From the NCBI RefSeq assembly GCF_017526105.1, contig NZ_CP071839.1, positions 4,828,001-4,892,000 on the forward strand: DNA of 64,000 bases, read 5' to 3'. A program made the translations under genes and the position numbers. Source of the stretch: Streptomyces cyanogenus. GTDB lineage: Bacteria > Actinomycetota > Actinomycetes > Streptomycetales > Streptomycetaceae. This document shows, piece after piece, positions 46,172 to 53,905 of this stretch. Within the stretch, counting starts at the first letter, position 1, and each line of letters starts with the position of its first letter. Under the pieces are notes generated by a model, which made no database searches, was not told where the DNA came from, and was given only the letters and a program-made list of their open reading frames with translations.

Positions 46172-46969
46172 GTGCCCGTCGCCCTCACCCTGAGCCTGCG
46201 CACGGTCCGGGCGTGGAAGCCGGACACCCGCCAACTCCACGGACTGGCCTGCGCTCTCTTCGAAGGCCCCGGCTCCGACCACACCTCACCGGTCAAGACC
46301 TTCACCGTCCAGCAGCCCACTGCCCACGCGCCGACCACGCTGCACCTGCGAACCTCGTGGTACGGCACCGGCGACATACCCGCCACCGCGGTGGAATCCC
46401 GCGTCCTGCGCCTTGGCAACACCCGCTGCCACGTGACCCGAACCCACCAGCGCACCGAGCCCTACGCCACCCTCGCCGCAGCACCCCCCACAACCCGCGC
46501 CACTCTGACCTTCCACTCTCCCACCTACTTCACGCGCAGCGGCGAACCCGACCTCACTCCCGACCCCGCCCTCATCCTGGGCAGCCACCGCCGCAGCTGG
46601 AACTCGGCAGTCGGCGACGACTCCCCCCTCCGCATCCCCGACGACACCTGGCACGACCTCCAACGCGCCCTACGCATCCAGGAGGTGACCATCACCACCG
46701 CCCGACGCGACTCCGGCTACGCCTACCCCCGACCAGGATTCACCGGCGCCATCACCCTCCGCCTGGCCCGCGACGCCTCGCCGCAGACCCAACGCCTGTT
46801 CGCGGCCCTCGTCCGCTTCGCTCCGTACGCCGGCACCGGCGCGAGCACGACCCACGGCTTCGGAGCGACGACAACCAGGCTGCCGGGCCGGCGGAGGACC
46901 GACGGCGCACCGCAAGCGACAGCAGGCATCCGCGGAACGGGCTCCAGGACCGAAGGGGCCCACGAATGA
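46172..46969 (+). CDS. cas6: Cas6 crRNA-processing endoribonuclease
   Basis: 265 residues. Divergent RAMP protein; the C-terminal GFTGAITLRL...LFAALVRFAPYAGTGASTTHGFGAT is the Cas6 pattern with the G-rich loop. It should cut the repeat to leave an eight-base 5' tag (ATAGAAAC). The start GTG at 46172 lies one base after the cmr1 stop. The last 30 residues are a variable Arg/Gly tail. The catalytic His is not certain by eye. Confidence 0.82.
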   Translation: MPVALTLSLRTVRAWKPDTRQLHGLACALFEGPGSDHTSPVKTFTVQQPTAHAPTTLHLRTSWYGTGDIPATAVESRVLRLGNTRCHVTRTHQRTEPYATLAAAPPTTRATLTFHSPTYFTRSGEPDLTPDPALILGSHRRSWNSAVGDDSPLRIPDDTWHDLQRALRIQEVTITTARRDSGYAYPRPGFTGAITLRLARDASPQTQRLFAALVRFAPYAGTGASTTHGFGATTTRLPGRRRTDGAPQATAGIRGTGSRTEGAHE

Positions 46970-47014
46970 CTCGTGACAGCCCACGCCCAGCGGCCCGTAA
47001 CCGGCCCAGCGCCG

Positions 47015-47165
47015 ACAGGCCCTCCCGATGCGATTGTCGCGCGAGCCATTTCCGCAACGATTGCACTGCAAAGTGGCGTACGTCACAGTTTGCGTGAGCC
47101 GGCTTCGCGCTCCGCGTGCATCGGGCACGATCGACGCAGGTCATCACCCCCGCATGGCAGGGAGC
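47015..47165 (+). promoter_or_regulatory. CRISPR leader 1
   Basis: Directly precedes array 1. It shares GTGGCGTACGTCACAGTT (47073-47090) and a 45-bp block ending in AGC (47121-47165) with leader 2, with the same spacing to the first repeat. This marks it as the leader and fixes array orientation to plus. Confidence 0.75.
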
Positions 47166-47570
47166 ATTTTCGGGTACGTGAAGCTCGTAGGGCATAGAAG
47201 CGGGTTCTCCAGCCGGTACGCCGAGTTGGCGTCCACCTGCATTTCCGCGTACGCGAAGTCCGTAGGGCATGGAAACAACAAGGCGTCTCGCAGCCAGCAG
47301 TACCTGTAGTCCCAGATCTCCGCGCACGCGAAGCCCGTAGGGCATAGAAAAGCACATCGTGTCGATCTGGTCCCGAAGCGACGGGTCCATTTCCGAATAT
47401 GCGAAGCCCGTAGGGAATAGAAACGCGGACGCGGTCGAAGACCTGGGAGATCCGCGAGTCCTTGGCATTTCCGGTACGTGAAGCCTGTAGGGCATAGAAA
47501 CCGGTGCGCCCAGCGCCACGGTCTTCCTGCAGACAGCATCATTTCCGCTGACGTGAAGCCCGCAGGGCAT
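47166..47570 (+). CRISPR. CRISPR array 1 (six repeats, five spacers)
   Basis: Repeats at 47166-47200, 47241-47276, 47316-47351, 47389-47424, 47467-47501 and a truncated one at 47541-47570. Repeat about 36 bp, beginning ATTTCCG and ending GGGCATAGAAAC. Spacers are 40, 39, 37, 42 and 39 bp. A small hairpin (GCCC-GYA-GGGC) is kept in most copies, with G-T wobble changes in the first, second and fifth, so the divergent repeats still fold. The sixth repeat lacks its AGAAAC end and runs into non-array DNA. Confidence 0.93.
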
Positions 47571-47729
47571 GCTCGACGCGGACGCCTCCGCGCCCGATCG
47601 TCGATCGCTTTGACCGAAGGGAGACGCCCCACGGCCGACCTCTGCCTCCTGCCCGCCACCGCTCTCAACGAGCTCGTCATCCTCGGCAACCGTCGCCTTG
47701 AGGAGCGCGCCGACTTCTGGATCGTGTGA
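47571..47729 (+). pseudogene. Coding-like gene remnant between the arrays
   Basis: After the truncated sixth repeat a plus-strand frame with strong third-position GC reads ...ADLCLLPATALNELVILGNRRLEERADFWIV and ends at TGA 47729. It has no start or ribosome site and looks like the 3' end of a gene. Origin unknown. The only complete frame covering it begins inside a repeat. Confidence 0.3.
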
Positions 47730-47789
47730 CGGATGGCGACGGTGACGCGACCTTCGCCCTGCGGCCGGCACCCCATAACCGCCTTCAGG

Positions 47790-47954
47790 TCAGGAGCCCC
47801 TCCCAGGGCGATTCCCGCGTGACCCGTTCCCACAGCTCAGAAGCTACGACACCGCCACAGGGTGGCATACCTCACAGTTCAGGAGATCCGGCGTCTCCCT
47901 CCTCGCGCATCGGGCACGATCGATGCAGGTCGGCACCCCCACACAGCGGGAAGC
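47790..47954 (+). promoter_or_regulatory. CRISPR leader 2 (duplicate of leader 1)
   Basis: GTGGCATACCTCACAGTT at 47862-47879 and TCGGGCACGATCGATGCAGG at 47910 match leader 1 closely, in the same order and at the same distance from the first repeat. Similarity weakens upstream of about 47790. Confidence 0.75.
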
Positions 47955-48276
47955 ATTTCCCCTGACGTGAAGCCCGCAGGGCATGGAAACGGGCCACTTA
48001 CCACGACGCCGAACACGCAGGTCCACTATTTCCGCTGACGTGAAGCCCGCAGGGCATAGAAACCCATCGCGATCCACAGTGCGAACCTACGGACACGCGA
48101 AATTTCCGCTGACGTGCCCGCAGGGCATAGAAACCGAAAAGCTCCAGAGCCAGCCGAAACAGCTCCTTCGCCACGAATATCCGCTGAGCGAAGCCGGCAG
48201 GGCATCGAAACCACGTCGAGCGTGGTCGGCCGGTCTCCGAGGACCCCCATCTCCGCTGACGCGAAGCCCACAGGAC
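47955..48276 (+). CRISPR. CRISPR array 2 (five repeats, four spacers)
   Basis: Repeats at 47955-47990, 48028-48063, 48102-48134 (3-bp deletion), 48177-48211 and a decayed terminal one at 48249-48276. The second is the likely consensus (ATTTCCGCTGACG at the start, GGGCATAGAAAC at the end). Spacers are 37, 38, 42 and 37 bp. Same family and orientation as array 1, so both should be processed by the adjacent Cas6. Degeneracy at the far end is usual for leader-distal repeats. Confidence 0.93.
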
Positions 48277-48427
48277 CCTCTCGATCGTGCGGGCAGCCGA
48301 TGGCCCGGTGCGGGTCAGGGTGGTGGGCGAGGAGCTGGGACTTGAGCTGGCGGTGCGCGGGAAGCTGGAGCTGAATAGCCAAGTTGATGAAGCTCGCAGA
48401 CCGCGGCTGGCTGCACAATCGTCCTGA
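48275..48427 (+). pseudogene. Coding-like fragment after the last repeat
   Basis: From the decayed last repeat a plus frame reads TLSIVRAADGPVRVRVVGEE and on through LGLELAVRGKLEL to TGA at 48427, with coding-type third-position GC and no start codon context. It is probably the 3' part of a gene cut by the array insertion. I do not recognise the family. Confidence 0.3.
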
Positions 48428-49015
48428 CGGGACCCTCCCGGCGAGGACCCTGACGGTCTTGTGTACACAGCCCGTCTGCCGCCGTCGAGCGCGACTTTGA
48501 ACTGGATCGCGGGCCGCGTTGCTGCCCGTGGTCTCCGCTCGGGTCTCGATCGTCGGTTCGCGGGCGCGGTCGGGAAGTGGCCCCCCGCCCGGCGCATCGC
48601 GCCCTGCGACGGGTGCGATCTTCCGGGTGCCGTCGGCCGGAGGGGCTCGGTCCTCGTGCCCCTCGGTCCGTGGTCTCGGAGACGAGCCGCGACGACGGGA
48701 CTCGTTCTGCGCCCGACGTCTTCCCGGGGCGGGTGCGGGCGGCCCCTTCGCATCGCGCGAGGGGCAGGAGGGGTGACGCGCCTCGGCCGAACGGCCGGCT
48801 GCCGCTCAGGTGAACTGGTCCGCCGGTGCCGCGTGTTGCGGAGGGAACCTGCCGCGGTGCCCCCGGAGGGAAACGGGGCGACAAAACCGGATCAAAGAGG
48901 CGGCAAAGTGAATCCGTGCCGGGTGAACCCCCGCCCCTGAGGCAACATCTTGGTGAACGGCGGGCAGCGCGCGGCCGGAGCGCGGTGCCGTCGTCGGCCG
49001 GATGGGGTGAGGGAC
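48428..49015. other. Gene-free right flank of the CRISPR island
   Basis: 588 bp without a frame I would call. Lower coding signal than any flanking gene and mixed GC skew. No integrase, no transposase and no copy of the tRNA-Thr 3' end was seen. Confidence 0.35.
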
Positions 49016-49909
49016 GTGGTGGAGCCGAGGATCGCCGTCGCCGTGGTGACGATGGGCAACCGGCCCGCCGAGGTCGACGCCCTGCTGGAGTCCGTGGCCA
49101 AGCAGGACCTCGCCCCCGCCCGCATCGTGATCGTCGGCAACGGCTGCCGGCTGCCCGAGTTCGCCCGCCGGCTCTCGCTGCCCGGTGAGGTCACGACCAT
49201 CGACGTAGAGGAGAACCTCGGCTGCCCGGGCGGCCGGAACGTCGCGCTCGCCCGGCTGCGGGAGTTCGGGGACGTCGACGTCGTCGTGGAACTGGACGAC
49301 GACGGGCTGCTCGTCGACGCCGACGTACTGCGCCGGATACGGGACCTGTACGCCGCCGATCCCCGCCTCGGCATCGTCGGCTTCCGCATCGCCGACGAGC
49401 ACGGCGAGACCCAGCAGCGGCACGTGCCCCGGGTGGGCAGGTCGGACCCGATGCGCGGCGGTTACGTCACCGGGTTCCTCGGCGGCGGACACGCCCTGCG
49501 CATGGCGATGCTCGCCGAGACCGGGGACTGGCCCGCCGAGTTCTTCTTCGCGCACGAGGAGACCGACCTCGCCTGGCGGGCCGCCGACGCCGGCTGGAAG
49601 ATCCTGTACGCCCCCGAACTGCTCCTCCAGCACCCCAAGACCTCACCGGCCCGGCATGCGATCTACTACCGGGTCAACGCCCGTAACCGCGTCTGGCTCG
49701 TCCGGCGCCGGCTGCCGCTGCCGCTCGTCCCGGTGCACCTGGGGCTGTGGACGCTCCTGACCCTCGCCCGCACCCGCTCCCTGCCAGGGCTCAGGGCGTG
49801 GTTCGGCGGGTTCGCGGAGGGGCTGCGGGAGCCGGCCGGTGAGCGGCGGCCGATGCGCTGGCGGACGGTCTGGCGACTGACCCGGCTGGGGCGTCCGCCC
49901 GTCATCTGA
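49016..49909 (+). CDS. GT2 family glycosyltransferase
   Basis: 297 residues from the GTG at 49016 (GGGGTGAGGGA upstream; GTG 49019 is equivalent). The GT-A fold opens IAVAVVTMGNRPAEVDALLESV; NLGCPGGRNVALA and ELDDDG (DxD-type metal site) follow, then the acceptor-side HEETDLAWRAADAGW. It resembles rhamnosyl- or other sugar transferases of the WcaA/Rv3631 type. Donor and acceptor are unknown. One C-terminal hydrophobic segment suggests membrane association. Confidence 0.88.
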   Translation: MVEPRIAVAVVTMGNRPAEVDALLESVAKQDLAPARIVIVGNGCRLPEFARRLSLPGEVTTIDVEENLGCPGGRNVALARLREFGDVDVVVELDDDGLLVDADVLRRIRDLYAADPRLGIVGFRIADEHGETQQRHVPRVGRSDPMRGGYVTGFLGGGHALRMAMLAETGDWPAEFFFAHEETDLAWRAADAGWKILYAPELLLQHPKTSPARHAIYYRVNARNRVWLVRRRLPLPLVPVHLGLWTLLTLARTRSLPGLRAWFGGFAEGLREPAGERRPMRWRTVWRLTRLGRPPVI

Positions 49910-50424
49910 GCCGGTGGCGCCGACCCGCTCATCTGAACCGGTGGCGCCGGTCCGCCGGCGCAGGCCGGGGGAAGGGACCGCCGAAGGGGCACGGGGAAAG
50001 GGCAGCGGCGGAACGCCGTTACGGGAAAAACGGGACGGGACCCCGGTCGTTCACCTCCGACGGCCGGGGCCCTTGTCGTCCCCGGACCCAACCTGCGGCG
50101 ACACTCCCCCGAGTTACGCGTCCTACGCGCGCGCCGTCGGGCCGGATCCGATGGAATGATCACATCAGGATTCGCCAACGGATCGCTAACATGTGGCCAA
50201 CGGTTCGTCGGCGGGTCGCGGAGCGGTTGGCCGGAACTCGTCCGGCAGCAGCCCCAAAAGCCCGGCGGTCCGGCGGATTCCGGTTCCGGACCGGCGGTCG
50301 GCCGGCAAGCGGAAGGTGGCGGGAAACCGTTGTGGACAGGGCGGAATTCCGCCAGGCAACGGCGGGCACACGCCCGCCCCGGAGTGCGGTCGGCCCCGAC
50401 CGCGCGGGAAGGCAGTGGAGCGGC
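49910..50424 (+). other. Gap with short direct repeat and weak hairpin
   Basis: The end of the GT gene (TCATCTGAGCCGGTGGCGCCG) is repeated almost exactly just downstream (near 49929), including its stop codon. A CCCCGG / CCGGGG hairpin at 50041-50069 may terminate the GT transcript. The rest, up to the SARP start, is probably promoter; a TGTGGACAG element lies near 50332. Confidence 0.4.
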
Positions 50425-50427
50425 GTG

Positions 50428-53400
50428 ATGCGGCGGTGCGAGCTGCGCTTCGGACTGCTGGGACCGCCGGTTCTCTACGACCGACCGTCGTGCGGGATTT
50501 CGTACGACCCCTCTGCGGGAACCCCCGGCGACCCTTCCTCCGGAACCTCCGGCGACCCTTCCTCCGGAACCTCCGGTGATCCCGCCTCCGGAACCTCCGG
50601 CGACCCTTCCTCCGGAACCTCCGACGACCCCCCTCCCGGAACCCCCACCCCCGGCGGAGCCGCTGCCGGCAGCCCGACCGGGAAGGCCGGTGCCGGTGCC
50701 CCCGCGCCGGCCGCCCCGGCCCGCGGCGACGACCACCCCGGCAACGGTGTCCGGGCCATCGGCAGCCCCAAGGTCCGCGCCCTGCTCGCCACTCTGCTGC
50801 TGGAGTCCGGCCGGGTCGTGTCGGTCGAGGCGCTGAAGGACGCCCTGTGGGGCGGAGCGCCGCCCGTCTCCGCGCAGGCCTCCCTGCACAACCACGTCAC
50901 CCGGCTGCGGCGGCTCCTGGACGACCCCGAACGGCTCAGGGCCGTACCGCCGGGCTACGTGCTGCGGGTCGACCACGGCGAGCTGGACGTGCACGTCTTC
51001 GACGCCCGGGTGGCCGAGGCGCGGTCCGCACACGCCCGGCGGGACTGGCCGGACGTCGTACGGGCCTGCGCCTGCGCGCTCGCGCTCTGGCGGGGCACCC
51101 CGCTCAGCGGACTCCCCGTCGACATCGGCGGCTACGCGCTGGTGCAGCGCCTGGAGGAGGCCCGCCGGCTCCTGCTGGAGTGGCGCTACGACGCCGAACT
51201 CGCCCTCGGTGGAGCCCGTTTGGCCGCGCTGGTGCCGGAGCTGGCCGCGCTGGTCGCCGAGCATCCGCTGCGCGAGGCGTACCACCGTCAGCTGATGCTC
51301 GCCCTGCACCGCACCGGCCGTCAGGCCGAGGCGCTCGCCGTCCACCGGGATCTGCGCGCCCGCCTGGTGGAGGAACTCGGCATCGAACCCGGCCCGGCGG
51401 TCCGCGAGGCGCATGTCGAGGTGCTGCGGGGCAGCGGCGAGGGACGGCGGGGCGAGGAGTACGGCGATCCGCGGCCGGCCGGCCAGGGCGGACAGCCGCG
51501 CCGCGACGGAGCGTTGCCCGCCGACGCCACCACCGCCGAGGCGGCCGCCTCCCCGGAGAACCCGGCCGCCTGCACGCCGCCCGCGCCCTCCGCTTCTCCC
51601 GCGACGCCCGCGTCCGCGTCCGCACGGGACGGTGCCGGACCGGCCGCGCGGCACACCCCCCGCCCGGCCCAGCTGCCGGCTCCTCCGGCCCACTTCACGG
51701 GCCGAGCCGACGTGCGCCGGGAGCTGCGCCGGGCGCTGACCGAGCCGCCCGCCCCGGCCCCTGCCGTCGCGGTGATCAGCGGTATGGCCGGCGTCGGCAA
51801 GAGCGCGCTGGCCCTGTACGTCGCCCATGAGCTGAGGGAGCGTTTCACTGACGGGCAGCTCTACGTCAACCTGCACGGCGCCACCCCCGGCATGGCCCCG
51901 CTCACCGCCGCGCAGGCGCTCGCCGCGCTGCTGCGCGACCTCGGCGCCGAGCCCCGGAACATCCCCGAACAGCCCGACGCCGCCGCCGCGTTGCTCCGCT
52001 CACTGCTCGCGCCCGCCCGCATCCTGCTGGTCCTGGACGACGCGGCGAACGCGGCCCAGGTGCGGCCCCTGCTGCCGGCCGGGCCCGGCTGCGCGGTGAT
52101 CGTCACCAGCCGCTCGCCGCTCACCGCGCTCGACGGTGCCCGGCGTTTCCCGCTCACCCCGCTGACCGGCGAGGACAGCGCGGCCCTGCTACGCGCGGTG
52201 AGCGGGCGCCAGGGGCTGGACGCCGGCCACGCGCTGGTCGAGCTGACCGGGCGGCTGCCGCTGGCCCTGCGCGTGGTCGCGGCCCGGCTCGCCGCGCGCA
52301 GCGCCCTCACCCCGGACGTGCTGGCCGGGCAACTCGCCGAGACCGGCGGGCGGTTGCGGCACCTGGAGTACGACGACCTGAGCGTCCGCCGTTCCCTGGC
52401 CGTCGCCCACGACGCGCTCGCCGCCGCCGAGCGGGAGGCCGACCGGGACGCGGCCCTCGCCCTGCGCCACATCGGCGCACTCGACCTGCCGACCTACGGC
52501 GCGCCGCTGATCGCCCGCCTCACCGGTACCGACGAGCGCCGCGCCGAGGCCGCGCTGGACCGCCTGGTGGACGTCGCCCTCCTGGAGGAGACGGCGTACG
52601 GCCGCTACACACCCCACGGCCTGGTCCGCGACTTCGCCCGCGAGCTGGCGGACGCCGACCGCCCACAGCAGGCACCGGCCGAGGGCTTCGCGGGACGCCC
52701 GGACGACGGCGGCGCCTCCCGGGAGTCCGCCGGTCCCGGCGGCCCTTCGCACACCCCTGACCTGAACGCCCTCCGCTGGTACGCCGCCATGGCCGAGCGG
52801 GTGCTGACGGCGGTCGTGGAGCCGGGGCTCGATCAGGACGACCGGCGGCGGCCGACCTCCGCGCAGCCGGCCGGGCACGCCGCGGATGTGGCCGGCCTGG
52901 CGCCCTTCGAGTCGGCCGAGGAGGCCTTCGCCTGGGGCGAGGTGGAGCTGGAGAACGTCGTCGCGCTGGTGGCACGGAACGCGGACACCGACGATCCGCG
53001 CACCGCCGCCCACCTCTCCGCGCTCGTACGGCTGCTCTTCCCCTATGTGCAGCGCAGTGGCCGGGTCGCCGAGATGGAGGTGCTGGGCCGGGCCGCGCTG
53101 GGTGCGGCGCGGCGGCTCGGGGACGCGGCGGCCGAGGCGTACGCCCTCGGTGACCTGGCGGGCCTGCACTTCCTGACCGGCCGGCACAACCGCGCCCTGG
53201 CCCTCACCGACCAGTCCCTGGAGATCTGGGAGCGGCTGGGCACCGCCTCCCGGATCCGGCGCTGCCTGAACAACCGGGGGCTGCTGCTGGAAGGGCTCGG
53301 CCGGTTCGAGGAGTCGGGGGAGGCGCTGCGGCAGAGCCTCGCCTACTCCCGGCTGCTGAACGACCCCTACGGGGAGGCGGTCACCCGCAGCCACCTCGGC

Positions 53401-53895
53401 AACCTCTACGAGCACACCGACCCGCGCGCCGCCATCGAGCAGCACCGGCGCTCGCTGGCGATCGGGGACGCGATCGGCGCGGTCATCGTGCAGCACTCGG
53501 CGCACTGCAACATGGGCTACGCCCATCTCGCCCTCGGCGAACCGGCCGCCGCCGCCCGGCACTTCGAGGAGAGCCTGCGCATCCTCGGCGGCCACGGCGA
53601 CTGGCACGGCGAGTCCCAGACCCGGCTCGGCCTGGTCCGCGCGCTGCGGCAGCTGGGGGAGACCGGCCGGGCGGCCGGCGAGTGCGCCGAGCTGCTGGAC
53701 CGGGCCGACGCCCGCGCCGACCGCTACATGGGCGGGCTGGCCCTGCACCAGCACGGGCTGCTGCTGCGCGAGCAGGGGCGGCGGGCGGAGGCGTACGACG
53801 CCTGGCGGGCGGCCCGCGCGGCGCTGGACGGCACGGACGAGCAGGCGGTCCTGGCGGAGCTGCGGGAACTGCTGGACGACGGTCCGGCCGACTGA
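50428..53895 (+). CDS. SARP/AfsR-type regulator: winged helix, BTAD, NB-ARC, TPR
   Basis: 1155 residues. The first strand LRFGLLGPPVLYD of the OmpR-like DNA-binding domain is followed by a repeat-rich insert, then SPKVRALLATLLLESGRVVSVEALKDALWG completes it. The bacterial transcriptional activator domain comes next (about 215-330). An Ala/Pro linker leads to NB-ARC with P-loop VISGMAGVGKSALALYVAHEL near residue 450, and TPR repeats fill about 870-1155. Such proteins activate secondary metabolism or development. The start is ATG 50428 or GTG 50425, with GGAG upstream. Confidence 0.9.
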   Translation: MRRCELRFGLLGPPVLYDRPSCGISYDPSAGTPGDPSSGTSGDPSSGTSGDPASGTSGDPSSGTSDDPPPGTPTPGGAAAGSPTGKAGAGAPAPAAPARGDDHPGNGVRAIGSPKVRALLATLLLESGRVVSVEALKDALWGGAPPVSAQASLHNHVTRLRRLLDDPERLRAVPPGYVLRVDHGELDVHVFDARVAEARSAHARRDWPDVVRACACALALWRGTPLSGLPVDIGGYALVQRLEEARRLLLEWRYDAELALGGARLAALVPELAALVAEHPLREAYHRQLMLALHRTGRQAEALAVHRDLRARLVEELGIEPGPAVREAHVEVLRGSGEGRRGEEYGDPRPAGQGGQPRRDGALPADATTAEAAASPENPAACTPPAPSASPATPASASARDGAGPAARHTPRPAQLPAPPAHFTGRADVRRELRRALTEPPAPAPAVAVISGMAGVGKSALALYVAHELRERFTDGQLYVNLHGATPGMAPLTAAQALAALLRDLGAEPRNIPEQPDAAAALLRSLLAPARILLVLDDAANAAQVRPLLPAGPGCAVIVTSRSPLTALDGARRFPLTPLTGEDSAALLRAVSGRQGLDAGHALVELTGRLPLALRVVAARLAARSALTPDVLAGQLAETGGRLRHLEYDDLSVRRSLAVAHDALAAAEREADRDAALALRHIGALDLPTYGAPLIARLTGTDERRAEAALDRLVDVALLEETAYGRYTPHGLVRDFARELADADRPQQAPAEGFAGRPDDGGASRESAGPGGPSHTPDLNALRWYAAMAERVLTAVVEPGLDQDDRRRPTSAQPAGHAADVAGLAPFESAEEAFAWGEVELENVVALVARNADTDDPRTAAHLSALVRLLFPYVQRSGRVAEMEVLGRAALGAARRLGDAAAEAYALGDLAGLHFLTGRHNRALALTDQSLEIWERLGTASRIRRCLNNRGLLLEGLGRFEESGEALRQSLAYSRLLNDPYGEAVTRSHLGNLYEHTDPRAAIEQHRRSLAIGDAIGAVIVQHSAHCNMGYAHLALGEPAAAARHFEESLRILGGHGDWHGESQTRLGLVRALRQLGETGRAAGECAELLDRADARADRYMGGLALHQHGLLLREQGRRAEAYDAWRAARAALDGTDEQAVLAELRELLDDGPAD
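50503..50646 (+). repeat. Six 24-bp in-frame repeats inside the SARP gene
   Basis: Units at 50503, 50527, 50551, 50575, 50599 and 50623, each encoding a GDPSSGTS-like octapeptide (residues 26-73). Some units are identical at the DNA level, so the tract is young and may vary in copy number. It splits the DNA-binding domain between its first strand and the rest. Confidence 0.9.
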
Positions 53896-53905
53896 CGGCA
53901 GCGGC

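Noticed and set aside
47478..47729. A complete plus-strand frame covering the end of array 1
   Set aside because: Its first half is translated CRISPR repeat and spacer; only the last part looks like real coding sequence and is listed as a remnant.
48277..49015. Duplicate of the tRNA-Thr 3' end as an attachment site at the island's right border
   Set aside because: I looked for GTTCGAATCCCGAAAGC and shorter parts and found none, and there is no integrase gene.
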